The notes beneath the pieces were generated by a model, which worked only from the letters and a program-made list of their open reading frames with translations, ran no database searches and was not told the origin of the DNA. From Candidatus Poribacteria bacterium (GTDB lineage Bacteria; Poribacteria; WGA-4E; UBA9662), in contig PAQF01000065.1 of NCBI GenBank assembly GCA_002709695.1, forward strand, positions 1 through 44,857: a stretch of DNA of 44,857 bases. Reading direction: 5' to 3'. The translations under genes were made by a program, and so were the position numbers. Positions 7,394-16,800 of this stretch are shown here, piece after piece. The stretch's first letter is position 1; every line of letters starts with the position of its first letter.

Positions 7394-9331
7394 ATGTCAA
7401 AATTAGAAGATAATACCTATGGCTCTTGGATTTCACCGATCACTTCGAATCTAATTGTTTCTGAAACAGTTAGACTTGGCCAGGTTGTACTTGACAATGA
7501 GAGTATCTATTGGACTGAAGGGCGACCTAGAGAAGGCGGTCGAAATGTAATCGTTCGTTGTACTACAGGAGGGGAAAGAACTGACGTAACACCAGAGACT
7601 TTCAATATTCGTTCCCGTGTCCATGAATATGGAGGAGGTGCGTTCACCATAGTTAACAAAACAATTTACTTCTCGAATTATCTCGATAATCAGATTTACC
7701 AGCAAGAAATAGGAGCTGACCCAGTAGCAATCACTTCAGGATCAAACCGCCGCTACGCCGACTTTGTCATTGATGAAAAGCAAAATCGGCTTATCTGTGT
7801 CGTTGAAGATCATTCTAATATTAACCAAAATGAGCCGAAAAATTCATTGATGAGTTTGAATTTGGCTGATGGAAAGACCCAAGACATTGCTTTCGGAAAT
7901 GATTTTTATGCATCTCCCTGTCTTAGCAGAGATGGATCTCACTTAGCATGGCTGACTTGGAACCACCCAAACATGCCTTGGGAAAACACAGAATTATGGG
8001 TTGGAACTTTGAATGAATATGGAACTATTGATCAACCAAAGCAAATTGCTGGCGGACACAACGAATCAATTTTTCAGCCCAAGTGGTCACCTGATCATAA
8101 GCTATACTATGTGTCTGATCGGAATGGTTGGTGGAATTTGTACTACTTGCAAAACGGGCAAACTAAACCATTATTCGAGATGGAAGCAGAATTTGGTCTT
8201 CCACAATGGGTTTTTGGGATGTCAACTTATGGTTTTGCCTCAGCAGAAAAACTCATTTGCACATATACCCAAGATGGCGTTTGGTATTTAGCTGACGTTC
8301 AAACGAAAACTCAGAAGTTGAAAAAAATTAAAACTGATTATACTTCTATCGAATCAGTGCAGGTGGATGCACAGACAGCCGTGTTCATTGGTGGATCTCC
8401 ATCTCAGTTCCCATCAGTAGTGAAGCTCAACTTGAACACACAATTTCCTTACATTATTCGCAGATCATGTAACGTTGAGCTACAACCAGAATATTTGTCT
8501 ACGTCTCAAACTATAAAATTCCCTACGGCAAATGGCCTGATATCCTACGCCTTTTTCTACCCACCAAAAAATGATTACCAGATTGCTTCAGAATCTGAAT
8601 TGCCCCCTTTAATTGTTATTAGTCATGGAGGACCCACTAGTGCAACGAGCAACACGCTCAACCTCAATTTACAGTATTGGACTAGCCGAGGTTTTGCTGT
8701 ACTTGATGTAAACTATGGTGGTAGCACAGGGTATGGTCGAACCTATCGTGAAAGACTAAATAATCAGTGGGGTATTGTAGATGTGGAAGATTGTATAAAC
8801 GGCGCTAAATTTCTTGTGGATCAAAGGCAAGTCGATTCGAACCGAATCGCCATCAAAGGCAGAAGTGCTGGTGGATATACAACATTATGTGCCTTAGCAT
8901 ATCATGATTTTTTCAAAGCAGGAACCAGCTATTATGGTATTGGAAACTTGGAAACACTAGTGACCGATACACACAAATTTGAATCACGTTATCTAGACGG
9001 TCTTATCGGCAAATATCCAGAGAAAATGGAAGTCTATCAGAACAGATCTCCTATTCATGCTATAGATTTACTTAACTGCCCCATTATCATTTTTCAGGGA
9101 CTTGAGGATAAAGTTGTTCCTCCCAACCAAGCGGAAGCAATGGTTCGAGCTCTCAAATCGAAAAACATACCCGTTGCCTACGTTTCGTTTGATGAAGAAG
9201 GACACGGGTTTCGAAAATCGGAAAATATAAAACGGGCACTGGATGCAGAATTGTTTTTTTATGGCAGTGTCTTTGGATTTAAACCAGCCGATTCACTAGT
9301 TCCGGTCGAGATTTTCAATCTGCCAATGTAG
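7394..9331 (+). CDS. S9-family peptidase (prolyl oligopeptidase / acylaminoacyl peptidase type)
   Basis: A 645-residue cytoplasmic serine peptidase without a signal peptide. Residues 1 to about 390 form the beta-propeller (repeated Trp/Asp strands such as FQPKWSPDHKLYYVSDRNG), which gates access for short peptides. Residues about 395-640 form the alpha/beta hydrolase, with the oxyanion region VISHGGPTSAT, nucleophile S491 in GRSAGGY, D572 in GLEDKVVPP and H604 in EEGHGF. All three catalytic residues are present and in the right order. The family cleaves short peptides or N-acyl amino acids; the exact specificity cannot be read here. No strong Shine-Dalgarno precedes the ATG. polA follows after 24 nt, which suggests a shared transcript. 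Confidence 0.9.
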   Translation: MSKLEDNTYGSWISPITSNLIVSETVRLGQVVLDNESIYWTEGRPREGGRNVIVRCTTGGERTDVTPETFNIRSRVHEYGGGAFTIVNKTIYFSNYLDNQIYQQEIGADPVAITSGSNRRYADFVIDEKQNRLICVVEDHSNINQNEPKNSLMSLNLADGKTQDIAFGNDFYASPCLSRDGSHLAWLTWNHPNMPWENTELWVGTLNEYGTIDQPKQIAGGHNESIFQPKWSPDHKLYYVSDRNGWWNLYYLQNGQTKPLFEMEAEFGLPQWVFGMSTYGFASAEKLICTYTQDGVWYLADVQTKTQKLKKIKTDYTSIESVQVDAQTAVFIGGSPSQFPSVVKLNLNTQFPYIIRRSCNVELQPEYLSTSQTIKFPTANGLISYAFFYPPKNDYQIASESELPPLIVISHGGPTSATSNTLNLNLQYWTSRGFAVLDVNYGGSTGYGRTYRERLNNQWGIVDVEDCINGAKFLVDQRQVDSNRIAIKGRSAGGYTTLCALAYHDFFKAGTSYYGIGNLETLVTDTHKFESRYLDGLIGKYPEKMEVYQNRSPIHAIDLLNCPIIIFQGLEDKVVPPNQAEAMVRALKSKNIPVAYVSFDEEGHGFRKSENIKRALDAELFFYGSVFGFKPADSLVPVEIFNLPM

Positions 9332-9355
9332 CTTAAATTTTTTCGAAAAAAACGA

Positions 9356-12064
9356 ATGGAAAAGCTAATTCTAATTGATGGAATGGTACTGATTTTTCGC
9401 GCTCACTACGCTTTTGTAAAAAACCCTAGATTAACAAATGATGGCCGGAATGTATCTGCGGAGTTTGGTTTTCTAAACACTCTACTAGGAATTTTAGACA
9501 AAGAAAACCCAACGCACATCGCTGTGGCCTTCGATACCGATGTTCCCACCAAAAGACATATAGAATATCCAGCATATAAAGCGCAGAGATCCGCCATCCC
9601 GGAGAACTTAATCACTTCTATTCCACAAATACAGGAAGTATTGGATGCCCTACGAATCAAGATATTTACTGTAGATGGGTTTGAAGCTGATGACATTATT
9701 GGAACAATAGCCAGGTGTGCAGACAAGTTGGATTTTAGAACTTACATGGTGACAACTGATAAGGATTTCTCTCAATTGGTTTCGGCGAAAACATTTTTCT
9801 ACAAACTTTCGGCACATAATGAAAAAGTCGAGATCATGGGAATTCCTGAGATTAAAGATAAATGGCAAGTTAGTCGTATCAATCAAGTTACAGACATCCT
9901 AGGTTTATGGGGAGATTCATCTGACAATATTCCTGGTGTAACCGGAATTGGAGAAAAAACCGCTCAAAAGCTAATTGCACAGTTTGACAATATAGAAAAC
10001 CTAGTCGCTAACACAAATCAACTCAAAGGGAAACAAAAAGAAAATCTTGAAAATGAAACTGAACAGGCATTGCTCTCAAAGCGATTAGCAACAATTGATC
10101 GCCATGTACCAATTCCAGTAAATTTTGATGAAATGAAGCGACAACCACCTAATGTGGATAAGCTAAAAGTAATTTTCACCAATCTGGAGTTTGAGCGACT
10201 TGGAAAACGAATAATTGGGGAAGACTTTTCAGTTAGTCAAGAAAATTCAGCGTCGACACCTCTTAGAACAATCAAAGATGTCAAATGCGATTACCGTATA
10301 GTAGATACGGCTGAAACACGAAAGGCACTCATTAAAAAGCTGAAATCACAACAAACGTTCTGCTTGGATTGTGAAACAACTGATCTTGATCCTAAAACAG
10401 CTAAATTGGTTGGAATTGCGTTTTCCTTTTCTTCTGGCACTGGGTTCTACGTTCCAATACCAGAAAAAGAACATGCACAGGATATACTTGAGGAATTTAG
10501 GTCTTTACTGGAAGACGAAAGTATCGGTAAGGTAAACCACAACCTTAAGTTTGACCTAGCTGTCTTAAAATGGCATGGCATTACTGTTCAAGGCAAACTA
10601 TTTGATACCATGCTGGCACATCAGTTAATTTCCCCCGACGCACGTCACAATTTGGATTTTCTGGCAACAACATATCTGGGCTACTCCCCCATATCATATA
10701 GTGATCTCACTGGAGATAGCCAAATGGATTTGTTCCAGATTCCAATTCAGCGGATTGCCGAATACGCCTCTGAAGATGCGGACATAACATGGCAACTTTA
10801 CGAATTTTTTAAAGACCTAATTTCTGAGAAGGAGCTCAGTCGAGTATTTTATGAAGTAGAATGCCCCTTAGTTCCAGTTTTAGTAGAAATAGAATCAAAC
10901 GGAGTGAAACTTGACAGTGAGGCGCTCATCTCTTTCTCCAATGATTTGAAAGATGAGCTTTTCGACAAAAAAGCCGAAATTTACAGATTAGCCGGAATGG
11001 AATTCAATATTGATTCTCCCAAGCAATTAGGGGAAGTATTATTCGACCATCTAAAATTAGCTGAATCGCCTCGCAAAACTAAGACAGGTCAATATAAAAC
11101 AGATGCAAAAGTTCTAGAGTCTTTAGCTTCAAAGCATCAAATTGCCCAACAATTACTTGAATTCCGTGAAGTTCGAAGGTTAAAAAACACTTATGTTGAC
11201 ACACTTCCAAAAGCAATTTTTGAGCGCACCCAAAGAATACACACACAATATGACCAAGCATTTGTAGCTACCGGGCGAATTCAATCGCATAGCCCAAACT
11301 TGCAAAATATCCCCATCCGAACCAAAAAAGGAAAAGAAATTCGAAAAGCTTTTATTCCCCGTAGTGATAAACACGCCCTATTGTCTGCTGACTACTCGCA
11401 AATTGAACTCAGGATTATTGCAGAATTGAGTGGTGATGAAAACCTAATCGCGGCCTTCCAAGTCGGTTTGGACATTCATAATGAAACTGCATCAAAAGTA
11501 TTCCAAATTCCATACGACCAAGTCAATGAAGAAATGCGACGAAAAGCCAAGATGGTTAACTTCGGTATTGTCTATGGTATTTCAGCTTTTGGTTTAGCAC
11601 AAAGACTCGGGATTCGCCGAGGTGAAGCACAACAAATTATTGATCGATATTTTGATCAGTTTCCAAAAATTAGGAATTACATGGATGAGATTGTCGAATT
11701 CGCCAGAAACAAAGGATATGTACAAACCATAACAGGTCGTCGCCGGTACTTACCCGACGTAAATTCGGCTAATGCTACCATGCGAAATAGTGCTGAGCGT
11801 AACGCTATTAATTCCCCCATCCAAGGATCGAGCGCAGATCTAATCAAACTTGCAATGTCAGCTATTTACCAAGAATTCACAAGCCAAAAACTAAATACAC
11901 GTATGATCCTTCAGGTCCACGATGAGTTATTATTCGATATGTGGAAACCGGAAGAAGAAACTATCGTATCTATTGTTCAAGAAAAAATGCAAACTGCAAT
12001 CCCAATGAATGTCCCACTTAAAGTCGATATCGGAATCGGTCATAATTGGCTTGAAGCGCATTGA
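9356..12064 (+). CDS. polA: DNA polymerase I
   Basis: A 902-residue polymerase of normal length with all three activities. The 5'-3' exonuclease covers residues 1 to about 290 (FEADDIIGTIA, TDKDFSQLV, WGDSSDNIPGVTGIGEKTAQ is the metal and helix-hairpin-helix region). The 3'-5' proofreading domain covers about 305-490 and keeps its metal ligands (D338 and E340 in LDCETT, NHNLKFDLAVL, YASEDADITWQLY), so it should be active, unlike in many bacteria. The polymerase domain fills about 500-902: motif A D679 in ADYSQIELR, motif B RRKAKMVNFGIVYGIS, motif C HDE at 855-857. It removes RNA primers and fills repair gaps, and so works after the UvrA encoded five genes into the same run. The Phe in NFGIVYG is the ddNTP-discriminating type. 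Confidence 0.97.
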   Translation: MEKLILIDGMVLIFRAHYAFVKNPRLTNDGRNVSAEFGFLNTLLGILDKENPTHIAVAFDTDVPTKRHIEYPAYKAQRSAIPENLITSIPQIQEVLDALRIKIFTVDGFEADDIIGTIARCADKLDFRTYMVTTDKDFSQLVSAKTFFYKLSAHNEKVEIMGIPEIKDKWQVSRINQVTDILGLWGDSSDNIPGVTGIGEKTAQKLIAQFDNIENLVANTNQLKGKQKENLENETEQALLSKRLATIDRHVPIPVNFDEMKRQPPNVDKLKVIFTNLEFERLGKRIIGEDFSVSQENSASTPLRTIKDVKCDYRIVDTAETRKALIKKLKSQQTFCLDCETTDLDPKTAKLVGIAFSFSSGTGFYVPIPEKEHAQDILEEFRSLLEDESIGKVNHNLKFDLAVLKWHGITVQGKLFDTMLAHQLISPDARHNLDFLATTYLGYSPISYSDLTGDSQMDLFQIPIQRIAEYASEDADITWQLYEFFKDLISEKELSRVFYEVECPLVPVLVEIESNGVKLDSEALISFSNDLKDELFDKKAEIYRLAGMEFNIDSPKQLGEVLFDHLKLAESPRKTKTGQYKTDAKVLESLASKHQIAQQLLEFREVRRLKNTYVDTLPKAIFERTQRIHTQYDQAFVATGRIQSHSPNLQNIPIRTKKGKEIRKAFIPRSDKHALLSADYSQIELRIIAELSGDENLIAAFQVGLDIHNETASKVFQIPYDQVNEEMRRKAKMVNFGIVYGISAFGLAQRLGIRRGEAQQIIDRYFDQFPKIRNYMDEIVEFARNKGYVQTITGRRRYLPDVNSANATMRNSAERNAINSPIQGSSADLIKLAMSAIYQEFTSQKLNTRMILQVHDELLFDMWKPEEETIVSIVQEKMQTAIPMNVPLKVDIGIGHNWLEAH

Positions 12065-12128
12065 ATCTATTACACATGAAGGGTTAGCTTGACGGTGAGT
12101 GTTTCGAGTTGATACACTTTTTCTGACG

Positions 12129-12905
12129 ATGAAAAAAACCGTTAATTCTATTAGAAAAGCGAAAAGTAGCGGGCAGAAAATTGTTATGCTGACCGCTTAT
12201 GATTATCCAACAGCCCTAATTTTGAACCAAGCAGAAATTGACATTATCTTGGTTGGCGATACCCTTGGTATGGTGGTTTTGGGATATGAAACAACACGAG
12301 ACGTTACCATAACAGACATGATTCACCACACATCTGCGGTCAAACGCGGCAATGAAACCTGCCTGATTGTCTCAGATCTTCCATATCAGTCCGATAAAAC
12401 ATCCAAACTAGCAGTCGAACATGCCAACCAGCTCGTTTCCGCAGGAGCAGATGCTGTTAAAATTGAAGGAAATAAGACTAACATTATCAAAGCTATTATT
12501 AACGCAGACATCCCAGTCATGGGGCATGCAGGTCTCCTACCTCAAACCACGGAAACATTCCGAGTCCGTGGAAGGAAACAAAGAGAAGCAAATCAAATTC
12601 TAGCAGATGCCATATCCTTGGCAAAAGCAGGTTGCTTCGCTGTTGTTCTGGAATGTATTCCAAGTCCAGTGGCTGAAAGAATCACGGGATCTATTTCAAT
12701 CCCAACAATCGGCATTGGGGCCGGAGCAAGTTGCGATGGGCAGGTTCTTGTTACCCATGATTTAATTGGGTTATTTGATCGCTTCAAACCCTCGTTTGCA
12801 AAACAATTTACCAATGTAAAGAAAGAAATTTTACGTGCAACCGAAAGCTATAAATTTGAAGTCCAGCAAGGAACTTTTCCTGACGCTGACCATTCTTATA
12901 AATAA
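12129..12905 (+). CDS. panB: 3-methyl-2-oxobutanoate hydroxymethyltransferase (PanB)
   Basis: The first committed enzyme of pantothenate synthesis: it adds a hydroxymethyl group from methylene-tetrahydrofolate to 2-oxoisovalerate, giving ketopantoate. The 258-residue protein shows the family marks in order: MLTAYDYPTA, VGDTLGMVVLGYETT (Mg2+ site Asp), DAVKIEG, GHAGLLPQT, the active-site Glu in VLECIPSPVAERIT, and IGIGAGASCDGQVLV. I chose the ATG at 12129 because PanB proteins begin MKKTVNS; a GTG at 12099 would add 10 residues of no family likeness. Neither start has a strong Shine-Dalgarno. panC and panD are not in the window. The product leads to CoA and the phosphopantetheine arm of the ACP encoded at 37602. 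Confidence 0.95.
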   Translation: MKKTVNSIRKAKSSGQKIVMLTAYDYPTALILNQAEIDIILVGDTLGMVVLGYETTRDVTITDMIHHTSAVKRGNETCLIVSDLPYQSDKTSKLAVEHANQLVSAGADAVKIEGNKTNIIKAIINADIPVMGHAGLLPQTTETFRVRGRKQREANQILADAISLAKAGCFAVVLECIPSPVAERITGSISIPTIGIGAGASCDGQVLVTHDLIGLFDRFKPSFAKQFTNVKKEILRATESYKFEVQQGTFPDADHSYK

Positions 12906-12936
12906 CTAAATCCGAAAAATTAAGGAGAAAAACTAA

Positions 12937-13812
12937 ATGTTCAAAGTTGGAATTATTGGTGATGAAGCCTCTCAGGATTTCCAAACTGTGGTTGATATGG
13001 CAATTGAATTCAATCTCAATTCAATTGAAATTAGATCCGTTTGGGAAAAAGCTCCACAAGAGTTAACAGATCAGGATATCGACCAGATGAAGCAAATCCT
13101 AAAAGATACGAATGTTGAAGTGATTGGCATTGCATCACCATTCTACAAATGTGATATTGATAATACTGAGGAACGGAAAGAACATCTCAATATCTTGAAA
13201 AAATGCATTAAGCTGGCAAAAGCATTTGATGTCAACTTGATAAGAACTTTTGTCTTTTGGAAGATTGATAACATTGAAGAACGATGGAACGAAATTGTTA
13301 GATCCTATGATGAGCCTGTGCGAATTGCGGAAAGTGAAGGCATTATACTAGGCATGGAGAACGAGTACTCGACCAACTTAGCCACTGCGAAACTAACAGA
13401 ACGTTTTATTAGTGAGATTGACTCACCAAGTGTCAAAGCAATTTGGGATCCTGCAAATGAAGCACATGCCGATCAAGAAGGTGAAACGCCATTCCCAGAT
13501 GCCTATAATCGGCTTAAACCATTTATGATTCACGCTCATCTAAAAGATGCTGCCCGCAACCCAAAAACGGGAGAGATGGAATCAGTCGAGGTCGGCACTG
13601 GAATCATCGATTGGCAAGGACAACTACAAGCTTTCGTTGATGACGGTTATGAAGGCCACCTAACACTAGAAACGCACTGGCGACCAACTCTCAAGCTGGC
13701 TGAAGATATTGTTCATCAACCTGGAGGATCAGCTTTCTCCGAAGCAGGTGAAGAAGCATCACGTATCTGCCTAAAAAATTTGTTCGAAATGATCAACAAA
13801 CTAGAACAATAA
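12937..13812 (+). CDS. Sugar phosphate isomerase/epimerase-like TIM-barrel protein
   Basis: A 291-residue protein of the xylose-isomerase-like TIM-barrel superfamily (AP endonuclease 2 fold). It opens with FKVGIIGDEASQDFQ and SIEIRSVWEK (barrel strands 1-2). The metal-ligand pattern of the family is visible: Glu in GMENEYS, Asp in WDPANEAH, His in HAHLKD, and Glu in TLETHW. Such enzymes isomerise or epimerise sugars or inositols using a divalent metal, or act in related aldol chemistry; the substrate cannot be told from sequence. AAGGAG stands 9 nt before the ATG. It lies 31 nt after panB and 16 nt before uvrA, so it is probably co-transcribed, though no functional link to either neighbour is evident. 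Confidence 0.85.
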   Translation: MFKVGIIGDEASQDFQTVVDMAIEFNLNSIEIRSVWEKAPQELTDQDIDQMKQILKDTNVEVIGIASPFYKCDIDNTEERKEHLNILKKCIKLAKAFDVNLIRTFVFWKIDNIEERWNEIVRSYDEPVRIAESEGIILGMENEYSTNLATAKLTERFISEIDSPSVKAIWDPANEAHADQEGETPFPDAYNRLKPFMIHAHLKDAARNPKTGEMESVEVGTGIIDWQGQLQAFVDDGYEGHLTLETHWRPTLKLAEDIVHQPGGSAFSEAGEEASRICLKNLFEMINKLEQ

Positions 13813-13828
13813 GGGGTTTAAGAAGTGA

Positions 13829-16800
13829 ATGTTCCAGGACTGTATCGAGATTCGTGGTGCACGCGAACATAACCTACGGAATGTCAATCTAAAACTTCCG
13901 AAGGATCAACTAATTGTCTTCACAGGTGTAAGTGGGTCTGGAAAATCTTCTTTAGCTATCGATACAATCTATGCTGAAGGACAACGCCGCTACATTGAGT
14001 CACTCTCAGCCTATGCCCGCCAGTTCATTGGTCAAGTTGAAAAACCAAAATTTGACTCGATTGATGGCCTTTCCCCGTCTATATCAATTAGCCAAAAATC
14101 AACCAGCCAAAACCCTCGGTCAACTGTTGCAACAATAACAGAAATCTATGATTATCTGCGAGTACTCTTCTCCCGAGTAGGCACATTACATTGTACAGAA
14201 TGCAATTCATCGCTTGGCATACAAACAGAAGATGAAATTGTCGATCAGATAATGACTATACCTGACAATCAGCGTTTGCTGATTCTCGCACCGATTGTCA
14301 TTGGCCGACGCGGCGAATATAGACAGGAATTAGAAGACGCCCGTAAGGCAGGTTACGCACGAGCCCGAATTAATGGAGAAGTTCTCGATCTCACAGAGGA
14401 TATCCAACTTGAACGTAACAAACGCCATAACATTGAAATCGTAGTTGATCGAATCAAGGTTAAACCGGATATTCGAAGCCGTGTTGCAGAAGCCGTGGAA
14501 CTTGCGCTTCGTATGGGGAATGGCATCTTAACGATCAACATGCCAGATTTTCAAGATACAGATCGGACTTACAGCAGGAGCTACACCTGCACCAAATGCC
14601 AGATCAGTTATCAACCACTTTCACCTAGAGATTTCTCTTTTAATAGTCCAGTAGGAATGTGCCAAACCTGTCGCGGTGTAGGCACAATAAACGGCATCTC
14701 AAAAGATCTGGTTATACCTAATCCAAAGTTATCAATTAATGACGGTGCTGTATCACTCTGGGGTAAAGTTGAGTCGTCACGCCTGAGAATGCTAGTTCAA
14801 AGTCTAGCAGATTATTTTGAAATTGATCTTGACGACCCATGGGAGAGATTACCAGAGAATATACAACATGCGATCCTCTATGGTACAGGTAATCAGCCAA
14901 TACCAATGATCTATCGACAACGAGGCCGACGTCGGTTCAAGAAAAGAGAAGTGTTTCACGGGATTATTCCTGATGCGGAGTATCAATACCACCGAAGTCG
15001 ATCCCAAGCACGTATAAACAAATATGAAAAGTATGTTTCAATAATCACATGTCCAGATTGCAATGGTAATCGCCTTAAACTAGAAGCGATGAGTGTAAAA
15101 ATTGAGGATAGGTCTATTGTCGATATTACCGAAATGACTATCAACGACTGTCTTGTTTTTTTTCATAACCTCAAGTTAGGAGAACGAGAGAAAATCATCG
15201 CAGAAGAGGTGTTGAAGGAAATCCAAGGAAGGCTGAAATTTTTGGCTAACGTTGGATTGGAATACTTGTCGCTAAATCGCACAGCACCAACTTTATCTGG
15301 TGGTGAATCTCAGCGGATACGTTTGGCTTCACAAATTGGTGCGGGCTTGTGTGACGTTGTTTATGTTTTGGACGAGCCATCAATCGGACTACATCCTCGA
15401 GATAATAATCATCTGTTAAGGACACTCCAACAACTCCGAAATCAAGGCAATACAGTCATTGTAGTAGAACATGACGAAGAGACAATGCGAGCAGCAGACA
15501 TAATTGTTGACTTTGGTCCACGTGCCGGCGTACAAGGAGGAATAATTTCAGACACCGGTTCTCCAAAAGAAGTAATTACAAACGGAAGTTCGTTGACAGC
15601 TCAGTACCTTAGAGGTGATCTCGAAATAGAAATACCAAACAGTCGACGTCCCCTTGGAAATTCTTTCCTCGAAATCGTTCAAGCTAAACATAATAACTTA
15701 AAAGAAATCGACGTTCAAATACCGATTGGGAGTTTCACTTGCGTCACTGGGGTCTCAGGATCTGGAAAGAGTTCATTGATCAATGACATACTTTATCAAG
15801 CATTAGCGAAGGATTTGATGCATGCGAGCACAACTCCGGGTAAACACAAAAGAATTCAGATCATAAAGTATAATGAGGACAGCACACTTGAAATTCAAGG
15901 AATAAGCAACATTATTGACAAAGTCGTGTCGATAAATCAAGCTCCAATTGGTCGTATACCACGCTCAAATCCGGCCACGTACAGCAAATTGTTTGATCAT
16001 ATTCGAAATTTGTTTGCCGAACTTCCAGAATCAAAGCTACGCGGTTACAAACCTGGTCGTTTTAGTTTTAATGTCAAAGGTGGTCGTTGTGAAGCCTGCC
16101 AAGGTAATGGTGCACAAAAAATTGAATTGCAGCTTTTAGCAGATGTGTGGGTCACATGCAATGTTTGTAACGGCAAACGATATAATCAAGAAACACTAAC
16201 TGTTAAATACAAAAATAAGTCAATTAGCGATATCTTGGATCTAGATGTTCAAGAAGCACTAGAACATTTTGAAAATGTACCAAACATTGCTAGGGTTTTA
16301 CAGACATTGTACGACGTTGGGTTAGATTATATCAAGCTTGGTCAACCATCGCCAACGCTTTCTGGAGGGGAGGCTCAAAGAATAAAATTATCCCGCGAAT
16401 TAGCTAAACGAAAGACAGATCAAACGCTGTATATTCTTGATGAGCCGACCACCGGACTCCATTTTGATGATGTGAAAAGATTGCTTAAAGTCCTCCATCG
16501 GTTAGTTGACCAAGGTAGCACAGTAATCGTGATTGAACACAACTTGGAAGTTATTAAAACGGCTGACTATATTATCGACCTAGGTCCCGAAGGAGGAGAA
16601 TCTGGTGGTTTCGTTGTTGCTACTGGCACACCAGAAGATATCTCGGAAATTAAGGGTTCGCACACGGGTCAATACTTGAAACGCCTCTTGAGTCGAACTA
16701 CAGAATCTCTAAAAACAAATCTACCTGTTTCACAAACTTTGAACACGAAGGAGAAAGGAATTATAGTTCAAGGTGCATCCGAACATAATCTGAAGTCGAT

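Noticed and set aside
12099-12128. GTG start for panB
   Set aside because: The extra 10 residues resemble no PanB; the family starts at MKKTVNS (12129).
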